A DNA stretch of 64,000 bases from Panulirus ornatus (lineage: Eukaryota; Arthropoda; Malacostraca; Decapoda; Palinuridae), in contig NC_092236.1 of assembly GCF_036320965.1 (NCBI RefSeq), positions 11,518,518-11,582,517 on the forward strand. Reading direction: 5' to 3'. Of this stretch, positions 40,901 to 49,944 are shown in pieces. The position numbers and the translations under genes were made by a program. The notes under the pieces are model-generated. The model was given only the letters and a program-made list of their open reading frames with translations, was not told the DNA's origin and searched no databases. Within the stretch, counting starts at the first letter, position 1. The number at the start of each line of letters is the position of its first letter.

Positions 40901-41475
40901 GCGATAAAGTTTCAAAAAAGATTTTATACCCTGGAAGTCATTTACTTCTCGGAAATACATCAAGTACTAGGAGTTTTAACGAATAGTTAATGTTTAAAAG
41001 AGATGATCTTTTAAAGCGTAAGTTTTAATAAGTAGTTGAACCGTTCGCTCGTCCGGCCAAACATATACCACCCGAGATGCGTCACCACACTTGAAAGAAC
41101 AAACGGATAAAAACGACTTATTTCTGTCATTCTAATAAAAACATAATTCAAAAAACTTAATTTTCACGGCATATACATTCATATATATTTAGGCATTTAC
41201 ATAGTCATACGTTGTCATCCTTTGATTTGTTTATCAAAACCAAAATGCTTAAACAACTCTGTATGTGATTTATAAAATAAAACTTCATGGTAAAGTTAAA
41301 ATAAGAAAGCATATATATGATTTGAAGCGAATTTTACACCCTAAAATGAGCGGCAAGAGTAACCCCACCCAAGCACTATAAACGATAATCATACTCACAA
41401 TATATAGCCTTGTATTAAATCCAAATTCACTCTCAGCAGTTTCATGTACTTCTCCATATTTTCTAAGTTTGCCAT
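14384..41475 (-). CDS. AGPAT5: 1-acyl-sn-glycerol-3-phosphate acyltransferase epsilon (AGPAT5-like)
   Basis: This enzyme acylates lysophosphatidic acid with acyl-CoA to phosphatidic acid in ER or mitochondrial membranes (family knowledge). The join is 41475-41399, 35170-34990, 33839-33761, 31567-31365, 25506-25408, 21305-21152, 15110-14987 and 14618-14384. It totals 1152 nt, or 383 residues plus stop, with every phase matching; human AGPAT5 has 364. Visible motifs are an N-terminal membrane segment (about 24-48), the catalytic NHQSTVD (108-114), GCIYVKR (153-159), FPEGTR (186-191), the HIHIRRIP block and a C-terminal hydrophobic segment ending LLLYGTLGSYGWLAI. The start at 41475 was chosen because only this frame splices in phase into exon 2. 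An extra 66-nt in-frame exon (23901-23966) may be inserted after residue 213. Introns reach 6 kb and are full of retrotransposons. AGPAT5 is favoured over other AGPATs by residue-level similarity across all exons. Confidence 0.93.
14914..14985 (-). repeat. 36-bp tandem duplication at the AGPAT5 exon 7 donor
   Basis: Two adjacent 36-bp copies (14950-14985 and 14914-14949) differ at one base. They start one base inside the intron, so the duplicated unit contains the TTAGT part of the donor, but the second copy lacks the preceding G. Confidence 0.85.
14987..15110 (-). CDS. AGPAT5: AGPAT5 exon 7
   Basis: 124 nt, acceptor CTTTTCAG. Encodes EFLMGKCRRVHIHIRRIP, then QEEELKSWLHNLYLEKDV. The donor is read as GATGT|GTTAGT because only this site gives the phase 2 required by the last exon. 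It is preceded by GT rather than AG, so it is a weak context. Confidence 0.8.
16795..19092 (+). mobile_element. RTE-like non-LTR retrotransposon, 5'-truncated, split by a nested copy
   Basis: Sense-strand pieces 16795-17035 and about 17756-19092 form one element. The first encodes [19 protein letters not shown] through [13 protein letters not shown]. The second resumes at [20 protein letters not shown], runs through the catalytic [12 protein letters not shown] box and the [16 protein letters not shown]-terminal domain, and stops at 18883. A 3'UTR of about 200 bp ends with the family tail and an A-rich run. The endonuclease domain is absent. It lies antisense in AGPAT5 intron 6. The open frame that begins at 17645 starts inside the nested copy and has no real start codon. 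Confidence 0.92.
17034..17735 (-). mobile_element. Nested antisense RTE-like copy
   Basis: A poly-T run (17035-17069) is followed by the reversed 3'UTR tail and the reversed C-terminal ORF, ending at a 5' truncation at [19 protein letters not shown]. It interrupts the sense copy between QVFALKN and [10 protein letters not shown]. Compared with intact copies, about 11 nt of target are missing. The right junction carries two copies of AAATACTTAGAA separated by a short filler. Confidence 0.9.
19240..20250 (-). mobile_element. Jockey/CR1-like endonuclease relic
   Basis: Conceptual minus-strand translation, with many stops, contains DEYCFTGHDASWFSEHLS and EVILAGMESCI. These resemble the region between endonuclease and RT of a common decapod Jockey/CR1-type element. 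Upstream parts also fit its apurinic endonuclease start (LLHENHSLES). Heavily decayed, inside AGPAT5 intron 6. Confidence 0.5.
20420..20535 (+). repeat. Tail fragment of the (TCTA)n-headed repeat family
   Basis: GTGCTGGCTCACT followed by a diverged AGGTAGTACTTCCCTGGTT corresponds to the right end of the repeats at 24580-25200 and 63059-63700. Confidence 0.45.
21152..21305 (-). CDS. AGPAT5: AGPAT5 exon 6
   Basis: 154 nt, acceptor TTTGCAG, donor AATAG|GTAAAA. Encodes VLKHHLIPKVKGTWLVA, YDVSVFYEG and RGNAPQLI. It aligns with the family block VLKHVLTPRIKATHVAF...YDVTVVYEG. Phase 0 in, 1 out. Confidence 0.9.
22535..23170 (+). mobile_element. Old RTE-like relic with internal (TG)n
   Basis: Broken frames read VFDGIL, LHGCKT and RMDVLEEMLKNNIW, aligning with [17 protein letters not shown] and [17 protein letters not shown] of the young family. 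A (TG)n run (about 22880-22911) interrupts it. Its 3' part ends with GTGGACATGAGCAAATGAGG and CTTTTTTCTGTTCCTGGC, like the relic at 63715-64000. Confidence 0.7.
23901..23966 (-). CDS. AGPAT5: Possible in-frame cassette exon of AGPAT5
   Basis: 66 nt with acceptor ATTTTGTAG and donor CTA|GTAAGG, open in the required phase (0-0), encoding GTSVETAVKNGHDGTSRN then EQKL. It would insert 22 polar residues between the FPEGTR exon and the VLKHHL exon. Vertebrate AGPAT5 has no such insert, and the flanking exons join in frame without it. It may be an alternative exon, a lineage-specific constitutive exon or chance. Confidence 0.5.
24580..25200 (+). repeat. (TCTA)n-headed dispersed repeat, long copy
   Basis: Starts with a short (TCTA)n, then TCTCTAATGCTTGTTCCCTC, an internal run of about 15-bp ACTACTNCTACCTAATGCTCC units (24770-24890), and ends near GTTGTTAGCTACCTACTAGC. 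Copies occur at 27430-27790 (minus), 59985-60140 and 63059-63700. No coding capacity or terminal inverted repeats seen, class unknown. Confidence 0.7.
25408..25506 (-). CDS. AGPAT5: AGPAT5 exon 5 (FPEGTR motif)
   Basis: 99 nt, 33 codons, phase 0 at both ends, acceptor TTACAG, donor CAG|GTGAGT. Encodes TWLVIFPEGTRYYPSTPK and ends YARDNSLQ. The E-G-T of the third motif binds the lysophosphatidate phosphate in this family. Confidence 0.93.
27430..27790 (-). repeat. (TCTA)n-headed repeat, inverted partial copy
   Basis: Reverse complement of the first half of the 24580 repeat. It includes AAGGCTAAGAAGCAGCACTG, the GTTGCCCTCTGCCAGTGG portion and ACATTAGGTAG-type internal units. Boundaries are approximate. 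Confidence 0.6.
28095..28220 (+). pseudogene. Possible C2H2 zinc-finger-like relic (second copy near 27355)
   Basis: The frame FSCDLCKGPISKSSLQDR resembles half of a C2H2 finger (C-x2-C, no following H-x3-H). A homologous stretch near 27350-27425 has lost the second cysteine. Both are followed by similar AGAAGAGAGAAAA-rich sequence, so they are two copies of one repeat. The finger resemblance may be chance. Confidence 0.2.
30550..31260 (+). mobile_element. Possible RTE-type relic
   Basis: A broken frame with VENMVELISMYGSETRK resembles the VLYGSETW-type motif of RTE-like elements. Repeated TGTATGGAGTTA and ATATGGA phrases follow up to 31250. Weak and highly decayed, inside AGPAT5 intron 4. 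Confidence 0.35.
31365..31567 (-). CDS. AGPAT5: AGPAT5 exon 4 (GCIYVKR motif)
   Basis: 203 nt, acceptor TTCCTCAG, donor CCA|GTTAGT. Encodes VDWLVADMVSIRGG through HGCIYVKRGRFNQEKM and ends RDPNIP in phase 0. This carries the second acyltransferase motif. Confidence 0.92.
32080..33500 (-). mobile_element. Jockey/CR1-like reverse transcriptase relic
   Basis: Minus-strand fragments read FLEMIIYNQNRKNITLSP, MCIFRLNHSTNFLNAN, LRGVVLSPVYLDLLLHDL and INRLNALRMLTGT. These are in the order of a Jockey/CR1-type RT (thumb, HSTT box, G-V-LSP box, post-RT region). Frames are broken. It may be the same element family as the endonuclease relic at 19240-20250. Inside AGPAT5 intron 3. Confidence 0.6.
33761..33839 (-). 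CDS. AGPAT5: AGPAT5 exon 3 (NHX4D motif)
   Basis: 79 nt, acceptor GTGACAG, donor ACAG|GTGAGA. Encodes VVLYGEADEALKKRE and SVLYLANHQST. The catalytic motif NHQSTVD is split across this exon and the next. Phase 0 in, 1 out. Confidence 0.9.
34990..35170 (-). CDS. AGPAT5: AGPAT5 exon 2
   Basis: 181 nt, acceptor TTCAACAG, donor GAG|GTATGT. Encodes YALGSVMMIGVAPEYL through YQRLVLFFFETCTRTE, which resembles the first 80 residues of AGPAT5. Phase 2 in, phase 0 out. Confidence 0.9.
35793..35890. repeat. Exact 49-bp tandem duplication
   Basis: Two identical 49-bp copies starting AATGAAAGCTTCTTGCAC, at 35793-35841 and 35842-35890. Identity implies a recent event. Intronic. Confidence 0.95.
36280..38103 (-). 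mobile_element. RTE-like retrotransposon, 5'-truncated, one frameshift
   Basis: The sense strand is minus, parallel to AGPAT5, inside intron 1. It starts near 38103 (MMLLNVSDDRVADIG), upstream of the RT core, and includes [39 protein letters not shown] and [12 protein letters not shown]. The frame breaks near 37188, where other copies have one base fewer, then continues to the stop near 36480. The usual 3'UTR tail and a poly-T run (36280-36292) close it. AATATG lies at both ends and could be a short target-site duplication. No endonuclease domain. Confidence 0.92.
38385..38770. other. Unexplained block, possible repeat
   Basis: A 120-codon plus-strand frame spans this block, but it has no recognisable family. 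The minus strand contains GCPTCSNRGSGLLWSVK across a stop-rich translation. The base composition is richer in GC than the flanks, so a decayed mobile element is plausible. Confidence 0.25.
41399..41475 (-). CDS. AGPAT5: AGPAT5 exon 1 (coding part)
   Basis: Begins MANLENMEKYMKLLRVN and ends in phase 2 at TATATT|GTGAGT. The peptide leads into exon 2 as ...IQGYI(L)YALGSVMMIGV, matching the N-terminal hydrophobic segment of the family. Out-of-frame ATGs lie upstream. Confidence 0.8.
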
Positions 41476-41610
41476 GCTCAACAGATGTAGGAAATGATGT
41501 GATGATGGGCCGTATTTGTAAACAATAAGCAACCATGAAGGGGGAACACCATAACCAAGACACACGCGAAGCGCAACTAACGGGTAGTGTTCATGGCGGC
41601 TGAGATGCCA
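41476..41610 (-). promoter_or_regulatory. AGPAT5: AGPAT5 5' leader with upstream ATGs and GCCGCCATG motif
   Basis: Upstream of the chosen start the minus strand carries ATGs at 41563 and at about 41552. The 41563 frame is open through exon 1 and would run into AGPAT5 out of frame; the other is short. Near 41593-41600 it reads AGCCGCCATGAAC, the complement of a YY1-like ATGGCGGC. The transcription start is unknown, so which ATGs are in the mRNA cannot be told. Confidence 0.35.
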
Positions 41611-42120
41611 GATGTCTTAATATTTCAGGTGCTGAAAATGGGGTTGGTTTCACTACGCCAGCCCATTTCCTTTTAACAAGATTATAGTTCAACCCTTCAT
41701 ATCCTTATCTTATCGTAATTGTTTAGTGTCTGTGTACGCATATCAATCATAAACTATTTCATTGTCTACGACTGTGTACTGAACCGAAAGTTGACATTTC
41801 ATTTAAATGCGTTCAGTCTTATTCAACCTTTGTCATTATCTAATATTCAAGACGTTTCTCGAAATTCCGTAGCAGTGGCCTTCTTCCGCTCTAACTCAAT
41901 GGTATATTGGCAAGAATATTCACGGAAGAATGGAACTGGGCAGAGAGTCTGTGAGCCAATAAACCTCATAAGAAAATCATGTTTAGGACCAAAACTGAAC
42001 TAGTTTGATCCATAAATTGAAGGCAGTGAATGATGAGGAGTAAGTTGGCATAGCCAGGGTGCAATGGCCCCACGAATCATGATTACTTCCCGTAATTGAT
42101 GTCAGTGCTTTTTGTATTTC

Positions 42121-42193
<73 letters not shown>
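42121..42193. repeat. (TA)n microsatellite
   Basis: About 72 bp of pure TA alternation. Confidence 0.95.
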
Positions 42194-42194
<1 letters not shown>

Positions 42195-42414
42195 CTCCAA
42201 TCGTAGAATCTTAGCTAGGGGATGGTCGTGAGTTTTGAGTCAGGTAGTGAGCCGAATGTCCCTCATAGGAAAACTGTAAAAAGAAAAAAATATAATGCAA
42301 GTACATAGTGCTACATATGCTGACATATAAGGGAGAGATTTGCTGCAAAATTATTAGCTCGACAGGATTTGGGGGCTATCAGAATTCATTTCATTTTGAA
42401 AAGGGGTGGTTATA

Positions 42415-42415
<1 letters not shown>

Positions 42416-42482
<67 letters not shown>

Positions 42483-42498
42483 TGTGTGTGTGTGTGTG
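42416..42498. repeat. (TA)n(TG)n microsatellite
   Basis: About 62 bp of TA followed by about 18 bp of TG, 220 bp from the previous TA array. Confidence 0.95.
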
Positions 42499-42499
42499 A

Positions 42500-45075
42500 A
42501 TACATAGTATAAGTTATATTGATTTGTATATGGATTGCTTGCTACTAAATGTCCATATACGTGGTAGCTATATGCCTTTACTAATGATATATTTTAGTCC
42601 CCCTTCCCACTGTATAGAATATAATATAACATCAAAGGAAAATAATCGTAAAATGTTATATATGATGTACGTGCTACAACTTACCTTGGAAATCTAGTAA
42701 ACACTTAAAGCTTTTAATTATTTTACATGACAAGACATATGTATATCAGTATTATCTTGTACTGAAGAGTGCTTGTTTTTGGGTTAGGAAAACTGTTGAC
42801 TGCGCTGTCATCCTTGTCAAGACCATTATACTCTAATGGTAATACGGCGATAGTTTTCAGTGTCAGAAATAATTGCACAAGTTCTACATTAGAGTATTGG
42901 TTTAATGGCGACCATCTTCCTAGGGTGTACGGGATATAGATTGAATATTGTCCACCGTCATGAATTACTGATAGGATTTGTTAGATGTTTTATTATTATG
43001 ACACTGACCAAGAATGTGATCAGTTTGTGTAATATTTCTAAAGAAAATCAGAAGAACAATTTGGCGTAAACCCAAAGTCAGCCGATGTGGGGAAGAATGC
43101 AGGATATAGGAGACAGGTGAAGTAGGATGTGGGATGAGATTGGTCAGACAGGATACTGGTTGTGACTGGGAGGGTAAAGGGTGACAGGCAAAATGGGATG
43201 TGTGACTGTGAAGTAAGATAAGGCTTTAATTGTGAGTTTGCGCCTAATGAGTGGAATTATAAGCTCATGTGAAGCAAGTGATATTAGGCATGATAAGGGA
43301 GTGCTGTGAAGTGAGTCGGAATAAAGGGTATGAATGGTTAAACTGGCTGAAGAATACATAGATTATTATTATCATGGAACTGTCCATGAACCCCTTTTGG
43401 ATCGAGATGGCCCACGACGATATTATCCCTTCTACTGGCGACATTACAGCCTCACCGAAATTATTTATTGTATTACCAACGAAACTGTAAACCCAGCCCG
43501 ACGAATTTTGGCAATCATAAACCTACAAATGTAGGCAATGCCTTAGAAATTTTCATGTACCCACCTGTAAAACACTGTTCCATCGCATAACAGAGTAAAT
43601 TTATGATATTCTAGGTTGTGGTGTACTCTAGATTCATTGGGTGAATTACAAGGTATAACTTCACACCATGCCAGTCCAAAGATAGAATTTCAAATCGAAT
43701 TCAGCTTTGGTAAGGCGATCTCCCTTTGGCCCTCATCCATCTTCGGAAAATGAGACAAACGTGACAGGTGTAACAGTTGTGTTGGATCCGGGTGAGAAGC
43801 AGATGTTACTAACCCTAGCTCCTGAGTCATAAAACCTCCGACACGAGCCGTACACCTCTCGGAATAAAGTACCAAAATATACAATAATTCTTGAGAACAC
43901 CATGATGAAGTAGAATAGGGTAAGTTGAACATAATTTGGTTACCTGACACGCCGTCCTTATATTCTATTTCAATCTCTGTCTTAACATACAAGGAGGTAA
44001 GACGTCCTTGTTATAGCTCCCCGGTTGGGTTACCTAAAATTCAACTTGGGTGGAATGGTATACGCAACAGCTCTAACTCCACAATTTTCTTACTCTGTTT
44101 TGGGAAGGAATGTATTAAGTTTGTGCTCGAGTTGTTGTGTAGGATATCTGCCTTTCCTGGTTTTTGCCAGAAAATATGAGGAAGGAGATGAATCTATCAA
44201 GGAAAATGTTGGGTTAGCGCCAAAATTATAAGACTTGGAGGTGACTTTGGGGAGATAAGTGCGACGGATGCGAAAAATGCCTGTGGAATGAACAGGTGGG
44301 TAAAACAAAGAAGTATGCAGTAACCTTAACATAGGTTTGAAGTTTGAGGAACATATTAAGAAAGAAAATTTCGTGATTTACTCGGGAACAGTTTTAATAT
44401 AGCCTCCACTACCATAACCCAAGGAAAGTTGGGGACAACAAAGCCACCTTTTAAATGAGGTACATGGAGACGGGGAGCAAAATCAGCCGCCAACACAGCT
44501 TGGGGGATGTGGTCATGACAAGGGAGACGTTGATAACAATAGATCTACCTAACACCGTAACTGAGCTACCAGCCAAAAGAACTCGGCAGTCTAGGGCAGC
44601 AACAACAAGATCACCTTTTGCCAACACAGCAAGTGGGCGTGACCAGGGTACGAACAACGATGTAATAACGACAGACCACCTTGCTCACAGGCGTCTGCGG
44701 GCAGAGAAAACATCAGTAGCAAGACGTGGAGACGGAGGAGTAATCCTTTTGCGATACCGCTCAAAGGATGAGCATGGGGTGGGCAATAAATTTGCCTGGG
44801 TTACCGGCACAAATCATCTGGGGTGTGTGTGAGACGGGGGGGCAGACGAGACACTCGTTAACGCAACCTGGTGGGCTGTGTTGCCAGGTGGTGGTGGAGG
44901 TTGGGGGTTCAAGGTACCAATCATCAGTATAATCTTATCTTCAGTGATGCTTGACCTCATATGCATTATATAAAATCATTTTGGGTTTTTCATGCATCGT
45001 TTGAAGATGAATGATTTTTATCTCATTAGAAAGACATGATTTTTTTTTTTTTATTTACAATTTAATGTATCGTGC
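42500..45075. other. AGPAT5-CHMP5 interval, no recognised gene
   Basis: Mostly featureless up to about 43.9 kb, then richer in GC and CpG between about 43.9 and 44.9 kb. A 125-codon plus-strand frame (44455-44832) with many R, T and A residues has no recognised family and no clear splice context. It may be an unannotated exon or a decayed repeat. Confidence 0.3.
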
Positions 45076-45079
45076 ACAC

Positions 45080-46470
45080 AGTACCACCAGTCACCTTTTT
45101 CTTTCACCTTACCACACACTACACACTTACATCTCATTATCACTTTACTCATACACTACCACTCTTACCAAACATTACCAACCACACCATACAGTGCCAT
45201 ATTTATCATACACAATCCCTCCCTCACTAAGCATCACTGCTCACCTTACAATATCACCCTGACCTGATATTGCCATCTTCACAGTACACACTATTGCACC
45301 TCACTATGCACTACCATTCTCATCAAACATTACCATGTTAACCATTGTCGTTACAAAAAAAAAAAAAGTCACACGGTACTAACCTCATCATACCCTTGTC
45401 TTCACCATATACAACCACCTTGACCACACATTACCACCCTCACCTTATACTACCTTCCTCACCACTCACTACAACCCCAACCATACTTTACCACCTTCAT
45501 CCTACACTACCATCCTTACCATACACTAACACTGACCTTATAATACCATTCAACACACACTGCTACCCTTACCATAAAATACCACTAAACATACACTGCC
45601 TCCCTCACCATAAAATACCTATCAACATACACTGCCTCCCTCACCATAAAATACCTATCAACATACACTGCCACCCTCACCATACATTAACATTCTTACC
45701 ATGTAATGCTTCTCAACATACACTGCCACTCTCACCATACACTAACATCCTCACCACATAATACCACTCAGTATACACTGCCACCCTTACTATCACCATA
45801 GAATACTTCTCTACACACTGCCTTATAATACCATTCAACACACACTGCTACCCTCCTTATAAAATACCACTCAGCATACACTGTCACTCTCACCATAAAA
45901 TACCTCTCAACATACACTGTCACCCTCACCATAAAATACTACTCAACATACACTGCTACCCTCACCATGTAATACCACTCACCATACACTGCCACTCTCA
46001 CCATACACTAACATCCTCACCACGTAATACCACTTAATATACACTGCCACCCTCACTATCACCATAGAATACTTCTCAACACACTGCCACCTTCACCATA
46101 CACTAAAAGTCTCACCATATAATACCAGTTATCATACCATACAGTCCTCACCATATAATACCATTCAACATCCACTGCCTTCCAAACCATACATTGACTC
46201 TCTTACCATAAGCTACCAACTTCACCATACACTAACTTACCACTCACCAATTTGTACTACCCATGCCACACATTGCCACCCTTATCATATTCTATCACCT
46301 TCATCAAACACTTCCTCCTCTTCAAAAACTACAACTTGAACCATCCTATCTCTCCTTCCTGTGTACTATGATCCTCACTACATATCAATACCCTTGCCAT
46401 ACAATACTCTTCTACACACCACCACCCTCTTCTACACTATCACCTTCATCATTCACTACCAAACTAACCC
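45080..46470. repeat. G-poor minisatellite array with higher-order structure
   Basis: About 1.4 kb built from variants of CACCATACACTGCCACCCT and ACCATAAAATACC units (basic period about 15-17 bp, doublets about 31-33 bp). G is almost absent from the plus strand outside CTG and a few other places. A longer block containing CCACTCTCACCATACACTAA recurs about 260 bp apart (near 45725 and 45985). The open frames over it (83-138 codons) are consequences of the missing stop patterns. Confidence 0.85.
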
Positions 46471-47189
46471 CTTCAGTCAGAAATAAGCCATACAAGGAAT
46501 GATTTGTATACCCAAATCATCCATTCTAAAAAAGCCCAGACTCTGAAATTTGATATTAGTTTTCAAAATACTGAATTAAATAATTTTGGCAATATATCAT
46601 GCAAAACTGCTTTCACTTCAGCAAAAGATTTTATGACCAGAAGAAATAAAGGCATGAGAATAAAGGAAAGGAGCTGTAATTGCAGTGTGGGCTTTTTTTT
46701 TCACTTATAGAATGGTAGGTCAATGGCATAAGATACCACCAGATGTGATAAATACATAGTATATAAATAGTTTCAAATCAAGACAAGGCTGTAGTGTATA
46801 TAAGTACCATAGTTATGGTGTATGAAAGCAAAAGACCACAGAAATGTACGTATGTAATCAGACTGCTTTCATGAATGCTGGTAACAATGCAGTGAAGTAT
46901 ACATGATACAAATGTTGTGGTATACATATAAGTAGCCAGACTGTGGTAGTGCATGTATGTAACCAGATTGTAATCATAAGTAGATGAGTACAAAAGAATA
47001 ATATCAGGCACCTTTATGTACTTTTACATCAATTTCAAACCACTTTTAATATAAAAGCTCTCAACTATCCAAATCTTTCATGCAAACTGTGTATCCCAAT
47101 GTTCCCACAGTGCTTCCTTTTCCATGTTATCATACTTTTTCTAATTCCATATATGTGCGTGTGTGAGCGTTTATGTATATATGTATATG

Positions 47190-47500
47190 TGGGTGGGTTG
47201 GGCCATTCTTTCATCTGTTTCCTTGCCCTACCTCGCTAATGTGGGAGACAGCGAAAAAGTATAATATTAATAATGATAATAATAATTTTTTTTTTTTTTT
47301 TTTTTGGCTTTGTCGCTGTCTCCCGCGTTTGCGAGGTAGCGCAAGGAAACAGACGAAAGAAATGGCCCAACCCACCCAGATACACATAATAATAATTTAT
47401 TCATTTATTTATTTTGCTTTGTCGCTGTCTCCCATGTTAGCGAGGTAGCGCAAGGAAACAGACGAAAGAATGGCCCAACCCACCCACATACACATGTATA
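47190..47500. mobile_element. Cluster of three solo RTE-like 3' tails in inverted arrangement
   Basis: A sense tail (about 47190-47262, GGTTGGGCCATTCTTTCATC) is followed by an A/T-rich spacer with poly-T. Two antisense tails follow (about 47305-47385 and 47415-47495), each with GCGAGGTAGCGCAAGGAAAC. The first and second form a long imperfect inverted repeat. None has coding sequence. Confidence 0.8.
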
Positions 47501-47616
47501 TACATACACATCTACACATGCAAATATACATACCTATACATCTCAATGTAAACATATATATACACACACAGACATATACATATATACACATGTACATAAT
47601 TCATACTTTCTGCCTT

Positions 47617-48132
47617 TTTTATTCCTATCGCCACCTCGCCACACATGGAATAACATCCCCCTTCCCCCTCATGTGTGCGAGGTAGCACTAGGAAAAAACA
47701 ACAAAGGCCCCATTCGTTCACACTCAGTCTCTAGCTGTCATGTAATAATGCACCGAAACCACAGCTCCCTTTCCACATCCACGCCCCACAGAATTTTCCA
47801 TGGTTTACCCCAGATGCTTCACATGCCCTGGTTCAATCCATTGACAGCACGTTGACCCCAGTATACCACATCGTTCCAATTCACTCTATTCCTTGCACGC
47901 CTTTCACCCTCCTGCATGTTCAGGCCCCGATCACTAAAAATCTTTTTCACTCCATCTTTCCACCTCCAGTTTGGTCTCCCACTTCTCCTCATTCTCTCCA
48001 CCTCTGACACATATATCCTCTTGGTCAATCTTTCCTCACTCATTCTCTCCATGTGACCAAACCATTTCAAAACACCCTCTTCGGCTCTCTCAACCACACT
48101 CTTTTTATTTCCACACATCTCTCTTACCTTTA
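47617..48132 (-). mobile_element. RTE-like 3'-end fragment, variant 3'UTR
   Basis: The C-terminal ORF ([18 protein letters not shown] through RVNWNDVVYWG) occupies 47840-48132 on the minus strand. Its 3'UTR differs from the other young copies: it includes GTGAACGAATGGGGCC-type sequence and a variant tail at 47617-47705. This is a second subfamily. The 5' end stops at an (ATA)n run (48130-48160). Confidence 0.8.
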
Positions 48133-48159
48133 TAATAATTATAATAATAATAATAATAA

Positions 48160-49944
48160 AGAAATTCAAAAAATATATATGACTAGTGATCAGATAAGTA
48201 CTATTTGGTTTCTGAAGAAAGTTCTAAGGACATGCTAAAGCTGTTTCCAAACTGCTTAGCACTATCTTCAGCAGTGGAATTTTCAGTTTTTGATTTATAA
48301 TGTGTAAGGTTGAAGTCTTCTGGTTTTGAAGTCTTGATGGGTATTTTTGTAACTCCTTCCAGGCAATGATGTTTTAACAAAGCTGTGAATTAACATTAGT
48401 CTATGCTTCTTTGGCTGGATTAAATACGACTGGGCTTCTTTAATCTTTCTGCCACGTTTATACAATTTTTTACACAAATTTCCATGTAAGATTAAGAAAA
48501 TCCAAGTTATCTTTGTCAAAAAGATGGGGTTTTAATCCCAATAATCTTAAAGACTTAAGAAAACAAAAACTTTCAGTACAACCTATTTTATTTCACAGCA
48601 AGCCAAAGACTAAAAACTGGACAAAAGAACAGGACAATTGTCCTACTATAGTTGTAAATGGTTGATTCTAAGAATTTCCTATTGTAGTAAATTATCACAA
48701 AATAATCATTTCCTCCGAATTCAGTTAACTCTGTAAATTTATATCAATCATCTTCATTCACATAAGGATTTCCATTAAAGCACAAGACAAGCACAAATAT
48801 ATTATCTTAGTCAAATTAATCTCGAAATATATATATACAGTATAAGCAAACACAAAATATGATATACAGACATATCATAAGGCATTTGTGTTGTGCAAAC
48901 CAAAATTTACTCACAAGCACAGAAATAACATTGTGAGGAAATCTTCATTTTTGGACTATTCCATATAATCTGATAAAAAATGTTATAATACACAATGTCA
49001 CATATATCCAAAGGTGTATCATTCATCCTGAATTGATTTTCTCATTTACAGATCAGAGCTAGAAATATTTCATAAGGCTACTTTGTTCTAACAATAGTAA
49101 AGTGAAAACTTTTAAATTTATTCTTAAATCATCAAAATCATTCAGGTACATAAATTTCACAAGGTTCTCAACAAATTTCTTGTTTTTGAAAAATGTAGAG
49201 TACATCTAAAATGAATCCTCATGTTTTCCATCTGCAAAACCATGTGAGCCACAGAGATCATCAATGTCAATAAATCATGGAATAAGAAATCATTAGTTTA
49301 CAAACATGAAATTAAACAAAGCCTAAGAATGATACAAATGTCAGAATGTTTTTTGACAAAGTACAGATTCAGTAATATTGCTGATGCTACCACACTCTTA
49401 TCATATTACTGATGGATCTTCTAAGCTCCGATTTCTACCATCAATAAGAGAGGCATCAGTTACAGCAAAGGACAAATTAAAATCAAAACTGTGGTCCTGG
49501 TAACTAATCTTTACATGTCTCAGCAAGGTGCTAAGCCCATGTTTTTCTAAGAGGCAGTAAATATTTACTTCTGAAGGTACAAAGAGTCCTCATATGGACA
49601 AGAAAGTGAATGACCAGCAGCCAGCTCCATGTACAATGGTATATATCAATGATAAAAACTTTCAAATAAAAAAAGTAATCAGCAGTGCATGAAAAATTTG
49701 CAGAGCGCAATGCAATGTTATTAGAAAAAAGTAAACCCATTATTCTATAAACTTCACCGTACAGAGATATTTTAAGATCATACACTTGATCCACCTTCAA
49801 ATTTACATCCCAGCATTATGAAACTCATTCACTACCTAAATCTCATCACAAAGAATCTTTGATCCATAGAGTATATTAATATGTGGACCTTTAATATTCT
49901 CCTACATTCTCTACTCACCCCAAATCTGTTTCCTCTTGGTGATT
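48160..49944. other. CHMP5 3' flank/3'UTR zone
   Basis: AT-rich unique sequence downstream of the CHMP5 stop on the minus strand. It may contain the 3'UTR; AATAAA occurs on the minus strand at 49117-49122 among others. No gene recognised. Confidence 0.35.

Noticed and set aside
41593..41660. Plus-strand MAAEMPDVLIFQ start followed by CAG|GTGCTG, as a divergent gene
   Set aside because: The ATGGCGGC fits a YY1-like site of the AGPAT5 promoter. The donor is poor and no downstream exon was found.
43334..43534. 66-codon frame with many aromatic residues
   Set aside because: Too short, no family resemblance and no splice signals in phase.
45560..46080. CRISPR-like array of repeats and spacers
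   Set aside because: Units are degenerate and contiguous with no unique spacers, and the genome is eukaryotic.
45011..46502. Threonine/histidine/proline-rich frames
   Set aside because: They are translations of the G-poor minisatellite, where most stop codons cannot form in some frames.
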